Of a stretch of 41,528 bases of DNA, positions 15,823-25,213 are shown piece by piece. Within the stretch, counting starts at the first letter, position 1, and every line of letters starts with the position of its first letter. The translations under genes were made by a program, and so were the position numbers. Below the pieces are notes generated by a model that saw nothing but the letters and a program-made list of their open reading frames with translations, made no database searches and was not told the origin of the DNA. Origin of the DNA: Bacillota bacterium (GTDB lineage: Bacteria > Bacillota > Sulfobacillia > JAJZYS01 > JAJYTV01); contig JAJZQO010000017.1 in NCBI GenBank assembly GCA_021847575.1, positions 1-41,528 on the forward strand, given 5' to 3'.

Positions 15823-16731
15823 ATGGAGACGATCACGCTGCGCGAGGTCGGCCTGCGGGACGGGCTGCAGGCAGAGGACCGCGTGCTGTCGACGGACGAG
15901 AAGCTCGAGCTGCTCCGGGCGCTCGCGCCGACGGGCCTGACAAGGCTCGAGGTGACCTCGTTCGTCCATCCGAAGGCCATTCCCCAGCTGGCGGACGCCG
16001 AAGCGTTCCTGGCAAGGGCGGAAAAGCCTGCTGGGCAGATCTGGTCGGCGCTCGTGCCGAACGAGCGCGGCGCCGCAAGAGCGGCGCAGGCGCCGGTCAT
16101 CGACGAGTGGACATTCTTCCTCTCCGCCTCCGAGGCGCACAACCAGGCGAATGTGCGGATGTCGGTCGAGGACTCGCTGCAGGCGGCCGCTCAGGTGGCG
16201 GCCGCCGCCCAGGTGGCGAACCGTGCCATCTCGGGCGTGGTGGCGACAAGCTTCGTCTGCCCCTATGCCGGACCGACGCCGGTCGAGGACGTCGTGCGGG
16301 TGGCCAGGCGGCTCTACGGCCTGGGCTACCACCGGCTCCTGCTGGGCGACACGATCGGCGCCGCCTCACCCAGCATGGTGCGGCGACTCGTCCAGGCCTT
16401 GCAGGATGCGCTGCCCGAGGCCGAACTCGGACTGCACTTCCACAACACGCGCGGCCAGGCTCCGGCCAACGCCCTTGCCGGCGCCGGGGAGGGCGTACGC
16501 CTGTTCGACGGCTCGATCGGCGGCATGGGCGGGTGTCCTTACGCGCCCGGAGCGACGGGCAACGTGGCGACCGAGGATCTCTGCTGGCTCTTCGAGGCGG
16601 AGGGCTACGCGACCGCCCTCGACCTGAAGGCGCTCGCGGGCGCCGCCCGCAGCGCGGAGCGCCTTGTCGGACGCCGTCTGAGCGGGTCCGTGATGCGCAC
16701 CTTCGAGGAGGGGACGGCCTGTGGCGATTGA
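15823..16731 (+). CDS. hydroxymethylglutaryl-CoA lyase
   Basis: 302 residues, a TIM-barrel lyase cutting HMG-CoA into acetyl-CoA and acetoacetate. Catalytic Arg12/Asp13 are in GLRDGLQ, the metal-binding histidines in LHFHNT, and the signature loop GGMGGCPYAPGATGNVATED holds the reactive cysteine. This loop separates the HMG-CoA lyases from homocitrate synthase-like relatives. Nearest described relative is YngG. The ATG at 15823 follows the carboxyltransferase stop by 10 bases with GGAGG in the gap. The 3' end overlaps the hydratase gene by 11 bases. This enzyme is the strongest evidence that the operon degrades leucine or isovalerate. Confidence 0.95.
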   Translation: METITLREVGLRDGLQAEDRVLSTDEKLELLRALAPTGLTRLEVTSFVHPKAIPQLADAEAFLARAEKPAGQIWSALVPNERGAARAAQAPVIDEWTFFLSASEAHNQANVRMSVEDSLQAAAQVAAAAQVANRAISGVVATSFVCPYAGPTPVEDVVRVARRLYGLGYHRLLLGDTIGAASPSMVRRLVQALQDALPEAELGLHFHNTRGQAPANALAGAGEGVRLFDGSIGGMGGCPYAPGATGNVATEDLCWLFEAEGYATALDLKALAGAARSAERLVGRRLSGSVMRTFEEGTACGD

Positions 16732-17488
16732 CGTGACGCGCGCTGCCGTGGCGCGCGTGGTGCTGAACCGGCCGGAGCGGCGCAACGCGCTCGACCGGCA
16801 GGGCCTGCGGCAGCTCGTCGAGGCCTTCACCGAGCTCGGCAGGGGCCAAGGGGTGCGTGCCGTGGTCATATCCGGCGCAGGCGGCAACTTCTGCGCCGGC
16901 GCCGATCTCCGGGAGGTGCGCGAGGCCGCCGACGTCGCGGCGCGCCGCGAATACTTCGGCGGCGTGGCCGACGTGATACGCGCGATGCGCCTCTGCCCAA
17001 GGCCCATCATAGCCTCGGTGGAAGGCTTCTGCCTTGCCGGGGCGATGGGCATCCTGGCAGCCGCCGATCTCGCCTACGCCAGCGAGGACGCGCAGTTCGG
17101 GCTGCCCGAGGTGCAGATCGGGCTTTTCCCGATGGTGGTGCTGGAGCCGCTCTCGCGGCTCGTCGGGCTGCGGGCCCTGGGCGACCTCGCCTTGACCGGC
17201 AGGCGCATCCCGGCCCGGGAGGCCTTGCGCATCGGCCTTCTGAACGATGTCGTGCCGGCTGCGGAGCTGGCTGCGGTGACGGAGCGCAAGGCCTTGGAGC
17301 TTGCGGCGCTCAGCCCTTTCATCCTCGCGATGGGCAAGGAGGCGCTCACGGAGGCCGCGCAACTGCCGTCCGCAGGCGCCCTGCGCTACCTGCAGGGCAT
17401 GGTCAGCCAGGTCGCGTCGAGCAGCGACGGGCAGGAGGGTGTGGCGGCATTTCTCGAGAAAAGGAAACCCGAGTGGACGGGACGATGA
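16721..17488 (+). CDS. enoyl-CoA hydratase/isomerase family protein
   Basis: 255 residues of the crotonase family, GTG start with GGAGGGG at 16707-16713. The oxyanion-hole segment SGAGGNFCAGADL is present. Of the two catalytic glutamates of mitochondrial enoyl-CoA hydratase, the one in GLPEV is present, but the earlier one (GGCELA in the model enzyme) is replaced by glycine in AGAMGILAAAD. Several bacterial 3-methylglutaconyl-CoA hydratases of the LiuC type share this pattern, so hydration of 3-methylglutaconyl-CoA to HMG-CoA is the expected role beside the lyase. The final ATGA overlaps an alternative start of asnS. Confidence 0.88.
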   Translation: MAIDVTRAAVARVVLNRPERRNALDRQGLRQLVEAFTELGRGQGVRAVVISGAGGNFCAGADLREVREAADVAARREYFGGVADVIRAMRLCPRPIIASVEGFCLAGAMGILAAADLAYASEDAQFGLPEVQIGLFPMVVLEPLSRLVGLRALGDLALTGRRIPAREALRIGLLNDVVPAAELAAVTERKALELAALSPFILAMGKEALTEAAQLPSAGALRYLQGMVSQVASSSDGQEGVAAFLEKRKPEWTGR

Positions 17489-17505
17489 GCCAGGGAGGCA
17501 ACAAG

Positions 17506-18789
17506 GTGCGCATAGCGGAGCTCGGAGGCGCGGTGGGGGAGCGGGTGGAGATCAGGGGTTGGCTGACGAGCCTGCGCAAGAGCGGCGGCATCCGCTTCCT
17601 CGTCGTGCGTGACGGGTCGGGGCAGGTCCAGATGGTGCTGCGCGAGAAGGACGTGCCCGCGGACGTCTGGGAGCAGAGCGCCGGGCTCGCGCAGGAGACG
17701 TCGATCATCGCGTACGGGCGTTGCCGCGCGGACGCGCGCGCGCCGTCCGGCGTCGAAATCGACCTTGACAACGTGCAGATCGTGGGCGGCAGCGGCGAAT
17801 ACCCGATTCAGCCGAAGGAGCACGGCGTCGACTTCCTGCTCGACCACCGGCACCTCTGGCTGCGCAGCCAGCGCCAGGCGGCGATCATGCGCGTCCGCAG
17901 CCGCTTCGAGCATGCGATCCGCAACTGGCTCGACGACCAGGGCTTTGTCGCCGCCGATACGCCGATTCTGACGCCATCGGCCTGCGAGGGCACCACGACG
18001 CTGTTCGAGACCACGTATTTCGAGCAGAAGGCGTATCTTTCGCAAAGTGGCCAGCTTTACAACGAGGCCCTGGCGCAGGCGCTCGGCAAGGTTTACTGCT
18101 TCGGGCCGGCGTTCCGCGCCGAGCGTTCGAAAACGCGCCGCCACCTGATCGAGTTCTGGATGGTCGAGCCGGAGATGGCCTTCACGGATCTGGATGGGTG
18201 CCTCGAAACGGTGGAGCAGCTCTTGAGCTACGCGGTGGGCGAGGTCGCACGCCGCTGCGCGGACGACCTCAGGCTGCTCGGGCGGGACCCCGAGGAACTC
18301 GCGCAGGTGAGACCGCCCTTCCCGCGAATCTCTTACGACGAGGCGATCGGGATCCTGCGCGAGGAAGGCCTCGAAATCCCTTGGGGCGAGGACTTCGGCG
18401 CGCCGCACGAAGCGGCGATCTCGCAGCGTTTCGGCCTGCCTGTCTTCGTACACCGCTACCCCACGGCGGCGAAGGCCTTCTACATGAAGCCCGACCCCGA
18501 TCGGCCCGAAGTTGTCCTGAGCGCCGACCTGCTGGCCCCCGAAGGCTACGGCGAGATCGTGGGCGGGGGACAGCGCATCGACGACTACGACCTGCTGCTG
18601 CGGCGGCTCGAGGAAAACGACCTGCCCAAGGACGACTACGACTGGTACCTGGACCTGCGCCGCTACGGATCGGTGCCGCACTCCGGTTTTGGCCTTGGCA
18701 TCGAGCGCACGCTCGCCTGGATGCTGAGACTTGACCACGTGCGCGAGTCGATTCCATTCCCGCGGATGCTTTATAGGCTGCGACCCTAG
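17506..18789 (+). CDS. asnS: asparaginyl-tRNA synthetase
   Basis: 427 residues. An N-terminal OB-fold anticodon-binding domain (VEIRGWLTSLRKSGG, residues about 14-105) is followed by the class II catalytic core, with motif 2 RAERSKTRRHLIEFWMVEPE near residue 201 and motif 3 GFGLGIERTLAWML near the end. The EFWMVEPEMAF wording is that of AsnRS rather than AspRS. I prefer the GTG at 17506, which has GGGAGG seven bases before it and matches the family N-terminus. An ATG at 17485 (overlapping the hydratase stop) and a GTG at 17473 are in frame. No T-box leader is present because the gene is packed against the hydratase. Confidence 0.95.
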   Translation: MRIAELGGAVGERVEIRGWLTSLRKSGGIRFLVVRDGSGQVQMVLREKDVPADVWEQSAGLAQETSIIAYGRCRADARAPSGVEIDLDNVQIVGGSGEYPIQPKEHGVDFLLDHRHLWLRSQRQAAIMRVRSRFEHAIRNWLDDQGFVAADTPILTPSACEGTTTLFETTYFEQKAYLSQSGQLYNEALAQALGKVYCFGPAFRAERSKTRRHLIEFWMVEPEMAFTDLDGCLETVEQLLSYAVGEVARRCADDLRLLGRDPEELAQVRPPFPRISYDEAIGILREEGLEIPWGEDFGAPHEAAISQRFGLPVFVHRYPTAAKAFYMKPDPDRPEVVLSADLLAPEGYGEIVGGGQRIDDYDLLLRRLEENDLPKDDYDWYLDLRRYGSVPHSGFGLGIERTLAWMLRLDHVRESIPFPRMLYRLRP

Positions 18790-18807
18790 TTTGCGGGGTG
18801 ATTCGGT

Positions 18808-19617
18808 GTGGCCGGAATCGGAGAGGAACTGAGAGCCGCACGAGAAGCCAGGGGCATGTCCATCCTCGCGGTGCAGCAGGAGCTGCATATTCGTGAACGC
18901 TATCTCGAGGCCCTCGAGCAGGACGATTTCGAGCAGTTCCCCGGCCTGGTCTATGCCCGGGGCTTCCTGCGCAGCTACGCCCGCTACCTCGGCCTCGACG
19001 CGGAGGAACTCCTGTCGCGCGTGCCCAAGCCTGTCGAAGCCGAGCCGCCGCAAGTGGCGCAGCCCGAGCCGCAACGCCGCCGTCAGATGCGCCCGCTCAC
19101 GATCGGGCGCAGGGGCAGCCAGTGGCCATGGGTCGTCATACCGCTCGTCTTCCTGGTGGCCTTGCTCTACTTCGTCGGCTCCCACCCGAATCTTTTCGGC
19201 GGCGGTCAGCCGCGCCAGACGCAGGTGACGACGCAGCCCGCTGGGCACAAGCAGAAGCCCCGGACGAAGAAGCACAAGCAGAAGCCGCCCGTGCAGCAGG
19301 CAACCTTGACGCCGGCTCCGCCCTCGACGGGACCCTACGGCGGCACCGAGACGAACTACACCGTCGCCAAGGGACCGATCACGCTGCGACTGGAGCTCAC
19401 GGCCCCGTGCTACGTCTATCTCGATGTCGACGGCGCCCAGACGCCGCAACTGGACAGCACCCAGACCTCCGGAACACTGGATTACACGGCGCAGCAGAGC
19501 TTCGTGATCAAGCTCGGCAACGCGTCCGCCGCCACCCTGACGGTGGACGGCCAGGCGGTGTCGCTGCAGGGCCAGCTGGTGCAGTCGATCGGCGTCAGCG
19601 TGCAACAGGGCGGGTAG
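18808..19617 (+). CDS. rodZ: RodZ-like cell-shape protein
   Basis: 269 residues with RodZ architecture. A cytoplasmic HTH_25 domain comes first (about 1-70; GEELRAARE, LHIRERYLEALE, VYARGFLRSYARYLGLD), then a Pro/Arg-rich linker, one membrane helix (about 107-124), a Lys/Pro/Gln-rich linker and an outside DUF4115 beta domain (about 185-265). RodZ ties MreB filaments to the elongasome and sets rod shape. Start is GTG 18808 with GGGGTG upstream, 18 bases after asnS. In many Firmicutes rodZ lies just before pgsA-cinA-recA; here it is about 16 kb from cinA with dacF, dnaK and the polysaccharide genes between. Confidence 0.9.
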   Translation: MAGIGEELRAAREARGMSILAVQQELHIRERYLEALEQDDFEQFPGLVYARGFLRSYARYLGLDAEELLSRVPKPVEAEPPQVAQPEPQRRRQMRPLTIGRRGSQWPWVVIPLVFLVALLYFVGSHPNLFGGGQPRQTQVTTQPAGHKQKPRTKKHKQKPPVQQATLTPAPPSTGPYGGTETNYTVAKGPITLRLELTAPCYVYLDVDGAQTPQLDSTQTSGTLDYTAQQSFVIKLGNASAATLTVDGQAVSLQGQLVQSIGVSVQQGG

Positions 19618-19659
19618 GGCGACCTAGCTGGCGCATGCTAACTTCCCGGAGGGGAGGCC

Positions 19660-20775
19660 ATGCGCCGTCGCATCGCGTGCATCCTGGGTGCGCTCGCTCT
19701 CTTTCTGCCCATGCCGGCGGCGGCCGATGCCCCGCCCGCGCCACCGCCGCACCTCTCATCCGACGCCGCACTGCTCCTCGACGCGACGAGCGGCGAGGTG
19801 CTGTACGCCAAATCCGCCTACGTGCGCCGCTCGCCCGCCAGCACGACCAAGCTGCTGACGGCCCTCGTCGCCGTCCGGTCGGGCGTGCCTTTGGGCCGTG
19901 TGTTCGAAGTGTCGGTCCAGTCGGCCGCTGTGCCGGGCTCGAAGGCGCATCTGCGCGCCGGGGACCGCTATACGCTGCGCGAACTGCTCGAGGGCATGCT
20001 GATGCGCTCGGGCAACGATGCGGCCCATGCGGTCGCGACGAGCGTCGCCCCGGACGTGGAGAGCTTCGCCGAGCGCATGAACAGGACCGCGCTCGAGATC
20101 GGCGCCAGGCAGACGCATTTCGTCAATCCGCACGGTCTTACGGCCGCCCACCACTACACGAGCGCCAAGGATCTCTCACGCATCGCCGAGGCCGCCCTTG
20201 GCGAGCCCGAGATTCGCCGCATCGTGGCCTCGCAGGAACTGACCCTGACACCCGAAGGCCGTGCGGGTCGGCCGATCCGCAACACGAATTCCCTGCTCGG
20301 CAGCTACCTCGGCGCCGACGGCGCCAAGACCGGCACGACCAACGCCGCGGGCAAATGCCTTGTCGCCTCGGCGCGCCGCGAGGGCGTCCACCTGATCGCG
20401 GTCGTGCTGAGGGGAGGCGACCGTTACGGCGACGCGCGACGCCTCCTCGACTGGGGATTCGCCCGCGACAGCGGGGCTCTCGTCTTCGCGCGGGGACAAC
20501 TGCTCGGACACCTGCCCGATGGGCGCCCGCTGGTTCTGGCCGACCGGCTGGCCGGATCCTTCCTGGACGGGCGGGTGCTGCGCCTGCGCATTGTCCGCGG
20601 CGCCGACGGGGCAGGACATGGCGGCATCTCTGGCGTCGCCCTCCTCATGCGTGGATCGGAGCCGATCGCCATAAGCCCGCTGCTCGCTCCACCGCGACCC
20701 TGGCCCTGGTGGCTTCGGCCGGTCGTGCGGCTTCTGCCGCGGCCCGTTGACCCAGGTTCGCTCCACTCCATATAA
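19660..20775 (+). CDS. dacF: D-alanyl-D-alanine carboxypeptidase (DacF/PBP5-like)
   Basis: 371 residues of the S11 peptidase family. A signal peptide of about 22 residues ends at AAADA. The three penicillin-binding motifs are in order: Ser61-x-x-Lys64 (STTK), Ser118-Gly-Asn120 and Lys224-Thr-Gly226. It removes the terminal D-alanine from peptidoglycan pentapeptides and so limits cross-linking. The C-terminal Trp/Arg/Pro-rich tail (RPWPWWLRPVVRLLP) looks like the amphipathic membrane anchor of this family. The ATG has a strong GGAGGGGAGG just upstream. The symbol is by analogy: dacA, dacB and dacF cannot be separated by sequence alone. The stop codon lies inside the dnaK promoter. Confidence 0.9.
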   Translation: MRRRIACILGALALFLPMPAAADAPPAPPPHLSSDAALLLDATSGEVLYAKSAYVRRSPASTTKLLTALVAVRSGVPLGRVFEVSVQSAAVPGSKAHLRAGDRYTLRELLEGMLMRSGNDAAHAVATSVAPDVESFAERMNRTALEIGARQTHFVNPHGLTAAHHYTSAKDLSRIAEAALGEPEIRRIVASQELTLTPEGRAGRPIRNTNSLLGSYLGADGAKTGTTNAAGKCLVASARREGVHLIAVVLRGGDRYGDARRLLDWGFARDSGALVFARGQLLGHLPDGRPLVLADRLAGSFLDGRVLRLRIVRGADGAGHGGISGVALLMRGSEPIAISPLLAPPRPWPWWLRPVVRLLPRPVDPGSLHSI

Positions 20776-20776
20776 T
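20747..20776 (+). promoter_or_regulatory. strong SigA-type promoter of dnaK
   Basis: TTGACC (20747-20752), an 18-base spacer, and a perfect TATAAT (20771-20776), overlapping the last codons of the carboxypeptidase gene. Predicted start near 20783, leaving a leader of about 80 bases before the TTG start of dnaK. It is one of the best promoter matches in the window. Confidence 0.75.
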
Positions 20777-20811
20777 TTCATCGGATGTGCGTTTGGATCG
20801 CGTACGGGGCA

Positions 20812-20835
20812 GGGGGCCGCCGGCAGGCGGTCCCC
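20812..20835 (+). promoter_or_regulatory. hairpin in the dnaK leader
   Basis: GGGGGCCGCC (20812-20821) pairs with GGCGGTCCCC (20826-20835) over ten base pairs with one G-U and a GGCA tetraloop. It lies in the predicted transcript, about 30 bases after its start and 11 bases before the AGGGAAGGGG ribosome-binding region. There is no T-run, so a terminator is unlikely. It may affect stability or translation. No CIRCE element (the HrcA operator) is found. Confidence 0.5.
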
Positions 20836-20865
20836 GAGCGCTCCTAGGGAAGGGGTCATGGCTCG

Positions 20866-22749
<1,884 letters not shown>

Positions 22750-22759
22750 GAGAAACGAC

Positions 22760-22791
22760 CGGGAGCGGCGTCAAGCATGGCGCCGCTCCCG
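22760..22791 (+). terminator. terminator hairpin after dnaK
   Basis: CGGGAGCGGCG (22760-22770) and CGCCGCTCCCG (22781-22791) form a perfect 11-base-pair stem with a 10-base loop, 10 bases after the dnaK stop. The 3' flank (CGTCTACC) is only weakly T-containing. Confidence 0.65.
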
Positions 22792-23044
22792 CGTCTACCG
22801 AGCGGGAACAATGCAAGTGGCCCGGCGCATGCAGGCGGATGCGGCCCCGGGCCTGGAGTCGTCCGCGAGGCTGCAAAAAGCCGAGCGCAACCCGCCGGTG
22901 ACGCTCCTGCTCAATCGCAGGACATGCACTGTCTTGGCCGGACGAACGGCGAATAGCTTGGCGCCTCCGGCACGATCCGGCCGTCCGCTGCCCACTCCGC
23001 CATGCGGTTGAAGGGTGGGATACCGAGAAGGCGTTGTCCGGCGG

Positions 23045-24184
23045 CTAGTCCGGGAGCCGGCTCAGATCGGCGACGAAGGACGCCGCGGCCGCACGGGCGG
23101 AGTAGTGCTTGCGCACGTCGTCCTGCGCGGCGGCGCCGAGCCTGGCCGCGTTCGCGAGGGCCTGCTTGAGAGCCGCCGCCAGGGCCAGGGGGTCATTGGG
23201 GGCGACGAGCAGGCCGTTGCGGCCGCTCTCGATCAGCTCCCTCAGACCGCCGATGCCGCTCGCCACCACGGGCCTGCCGGATGCCATGCCCTCGATCACC
23301 GAGATCGAGGTGGCCTCCTCGACGCCCGCTACAGGGACGGATGGGACGGCGATGCAGTCGCAGGCGGCGTAGTAGGCGGCCATGGCTGCGTGGGGCTGCG
23401 CGCCGGTGAAGATGACGCGGTCCGTGAGGGAGAGCTCGCGCACCTGGCTCTCGAGCCGAGGGCGGTCTACGCCGTCGCCGACGACGAGCAGGCGCGCTTC
23501 AGGCCACGCCTGCAAGGCGGCGACAGCTACGTGCACGCCGTTCTTCGGCGTGAGCCGCCTGGGGCAGAGCACGACCGGACCGTCGCCCAGGCCCAGCTTG
23601 CGGCGCGCATCCGCCTTCGGCGGAAGTCCTTCGGCCCACGCCATGTCGAGGAAGTTCGGCTGGACGCGCGCGTCGTCGCGGCCGGCCGTATCAAGAATGT
23701 GACGGGCGATGCGGCTGTCGACCGCCACGATCCGGTCGGCCGCCTGGTAGCCCGCCTTTTCCCAGCGGGCGAACGCCCGCTCCCCGTACGTTCCTGGACG
23801 CAGGCCGCGCCGGCTCAAGGCCTCGCGCGTGAAGTAGCCGTGCACCGTCAGGATGCAATTTCGCCCCGCGGCCTTGGCGGCCAGCGCGGCCAGCACGTCC
23901 TCCGCGATGATGCGGCTCGTCGGCGGCTCGGCCAAGAGCGCCTCGCGCAGCAGGGAGAGACGCACCCTGTGCGACCAGACGAGCCCCTGGTCCTGGCCGA
24001 GCAGCTGCAGCGCGCGTGAAGGCGCGCGGGCGATCAAGTCCAGCCTGAGTGGCGCATGTCCACGGGGCGTCACGACCTTGACCTCGTGGCCCAAGTCGGC
24101 GAGCGCCGATGCCAGGGTGGCCACATGCGTCGAGAGCCCGCCGGCGTGGGGATAGTCGAAGACAGTGGCGAATACGACCCTCAT
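23045..24184 (-). CDS. GT4-family glycosyltransferase
   Basis: 379 residues of GT-B fold. The N-terminal domain has the donor/acceptor loop PHAGGLSTHVATLASAL, and the C-terminal nucleotide-sugar domain contains CPRRLTPKNG, VVGDG and the EX7E motif in EEATSISVIEGMASG. It should retain the stereochemistry of a nucleotide-activated sugar and work at the cytoplasmic face, probably on a lipid-linked glycan. Start ATG at 24184 has GGAGG seven bases before it and overlaps the upstream glycosyltransferase by four bases. It is the last gene of the csaB-murJ operon. Donor and acceptor cannot be read from sequence. Confidence 0.9.
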   Translation of the reverse strand: MRVVFATVFDYPHAGGLSTHVATLASALADLGHEVKVVTPRGHAPLRLDLIARAPSRALQLLGQDQGLVWSHRVRLSLLREALLAEPPTSRIIAEDVLAALAAKAAGRNCILTVHGYFTREALSRRGLRPGTYGERAFARWEKAGYQAADRIVAVDSRIARHILDTAGRDDARVQPNFLDMAWAEGLPPKADARRKLGLGDGPVVLCPRRLTPKNGVHVAVAALQAWPEARLLVVGDGVDRPRLESQVRELSLTDRVIFTGAQPHAAMAAYYAACDCIAVPSVPVAGVEEATSISVIEGMASGRPVVASGIGGLRELIESGRNGLLVAPNDPLALAAALKQALANAARLGAAAQDDVRKHYSARAAAASFVADLSRLPD

Positions 24185-25209
24185 CTCTCTGCCTCCATGG
24201 CCCGGCGCAGCACCTCGCGGGTCGCACTGACCGTCTCTTCCAGGCGAAAGCGGCGCGACTCCCTGCGCGCCGCGGCGGAAAGCGATTGGCGCTCCGCGAG
24301 CGCAGCCCTGACCGCCCTTGCCAGGTCGTCGGCGTCCTCCGGGCGGCAGAGCCTGCCGCCCGTTCCCACCAGCCAGGGCACGGCGCCGACGGCGCTGGCC
24401 ACCACAGGGACGCCCTGCGCCATCGCCTCGACGGCCGAAAGGCCGAAGCCCTCGGCGCGCGATGGCACAAGCAGAAGGTCGGCTCCGGCCACGATGGTGG
24501 GGAAGTCCGTCCGGTAGCCGAGGAAGTGGACCCGGTCGGAGCAGCCCAGGTCCTGCGCGAGGGCCTCGAGCGCCGGGCCTTGCGGTCCTTCGCCCATGAT
24601 GGCGAGCTGGGCGCCAGGGATGGCCACAAGCGCCCGCAGCGCGATGTCGACGCCCTTCAGGTGCTGCAGGCGCGCGGCGATGCAGAGCAGGGGTCGGCCC
24701 GGAACGAGACCGGGCAGGGTCAGGACATCGGGCGGCGGCGCATCGGCGATGCCGTTCGGCACGACTGCGACGCTGCCCGCGAGAGCGCCCCGCTGCTCGA
24801 GATCCTGAGCGATCGCCTCCGACACGGCGATGAGGTAGCGGCTCCACTGCAGCGTGGCCCCGTCGAGCAGGAGCGCGGCGAACGCCGCTTCGGGGCTGCG
24901 GTAGTCCCTTGCGAGGAAGCTGTGCACCGTGGTCACGACGGGCACGCCACGCATGCGGCCGTAGAGCCGGCCGAGCAGGTTCGCGCGCATACCGTGGGTG
25001 TGCAGGACATCCGGCCGAAGGGCGGAGACGGCGGCGGCGAACTCGGCCACCCGGACCCGGTGCAGATGGCAGCCTTGCGGCGAGATGTGGTCTCGCCCGA
25101 GCGAGACCAGATGCACCTCGTCGCTGTGCGCAAGCCCAGGCAGGACATCCGCCATGTAGCGTGCGGCACCGCCTCCGTCGCCGCCGCCGTAGATTTCCAC
25201 GATGCGCAC
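24181..25209 (-). CDS. GT4-family glycosyltransferase
   Basis: 342 residues, GT-B fold. The N-terminus YGGGDGGGAARYMADVL carries the glycine-rich loop, followed by DVLHTHGMRANLLGRL, AARLQHLKG and the EX7E motif in AEGFGLSAVEAMAQG. It is distinct in sequence from the next gene, so they are not recent duplicates and probably add different sugars. GTG start with GAGGAG seven bases upstream, four bases after the murJ stop. Both lie in one minus-strand operon with a flippase and pyruvyl transferase, which points to wall-polymer repeat-unit assembly rather than a soluble product. Confidence 0.9.
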   Translation of the reverse strand: MRIVEIYGGGDGGGAARYMADVLPGLAHSDEVHLVSLGRDHISPQGCHLHRVRVAEFAAAVSALRPDVLHTHGMRANLLGRLYGRMRGVPVVTTVHSFLARDYRSPEAAFAALLLDGATLQWSRYLIAVSEAIAQDLEQRGALAGSVAVVPNGIADAPPPDVLTLPGLVPGRPLLCIAARLQHLKGVDIALRALVAIPGAQLAIMGEGPQGPALEALAQDLGCSDRVHFLGYRTDFPTIVAGADLLLVPSRAEGFGLSAVEAMAQGVPVVASAVGAVPWLVGTGGRLCRPEDADDLARAVRAALAERQSLSAAARRESRRFRLEETVSATREVLRRAMEAER

Positions 25210-25213
25210 CCTG

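Noticed and set aside
16721-17488. Loss of a catalytic glutamate making the enoyl-CoA hydratase inactive
   Set aside because: Bacterial methylglutaconyl-CoA hydratase-like proteins often lack this residue and keep the second glutamate, so the change alone does not indicate loss of function.
17450-17505. T-box leader before asnS
   Set aside because: The gene starts within 20 bases of the upstream gene, leaving no room for a T-box.
19122-20750. A 542-codon plus-strand frame overlapping rodZ and the carboxypeptidase gene
   Set aside because: It is a shifted reading of two recognised genes and its translation is Arg/Gly/Ala-rich noise.
20776-20865. CIRCE heat-shock operator upstream of dnaK
   Set aside because: The TTAGCACTC-N9-GAGTGCTAA pattern is not present; only an unrelated GC-rich hairpin was found.
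22795-23011. Two 66-codon frames, one on each strand, after dnaK
   Set aside because: Each is the other's shadow and neither has a ribosome binding site or recognisable sequence.
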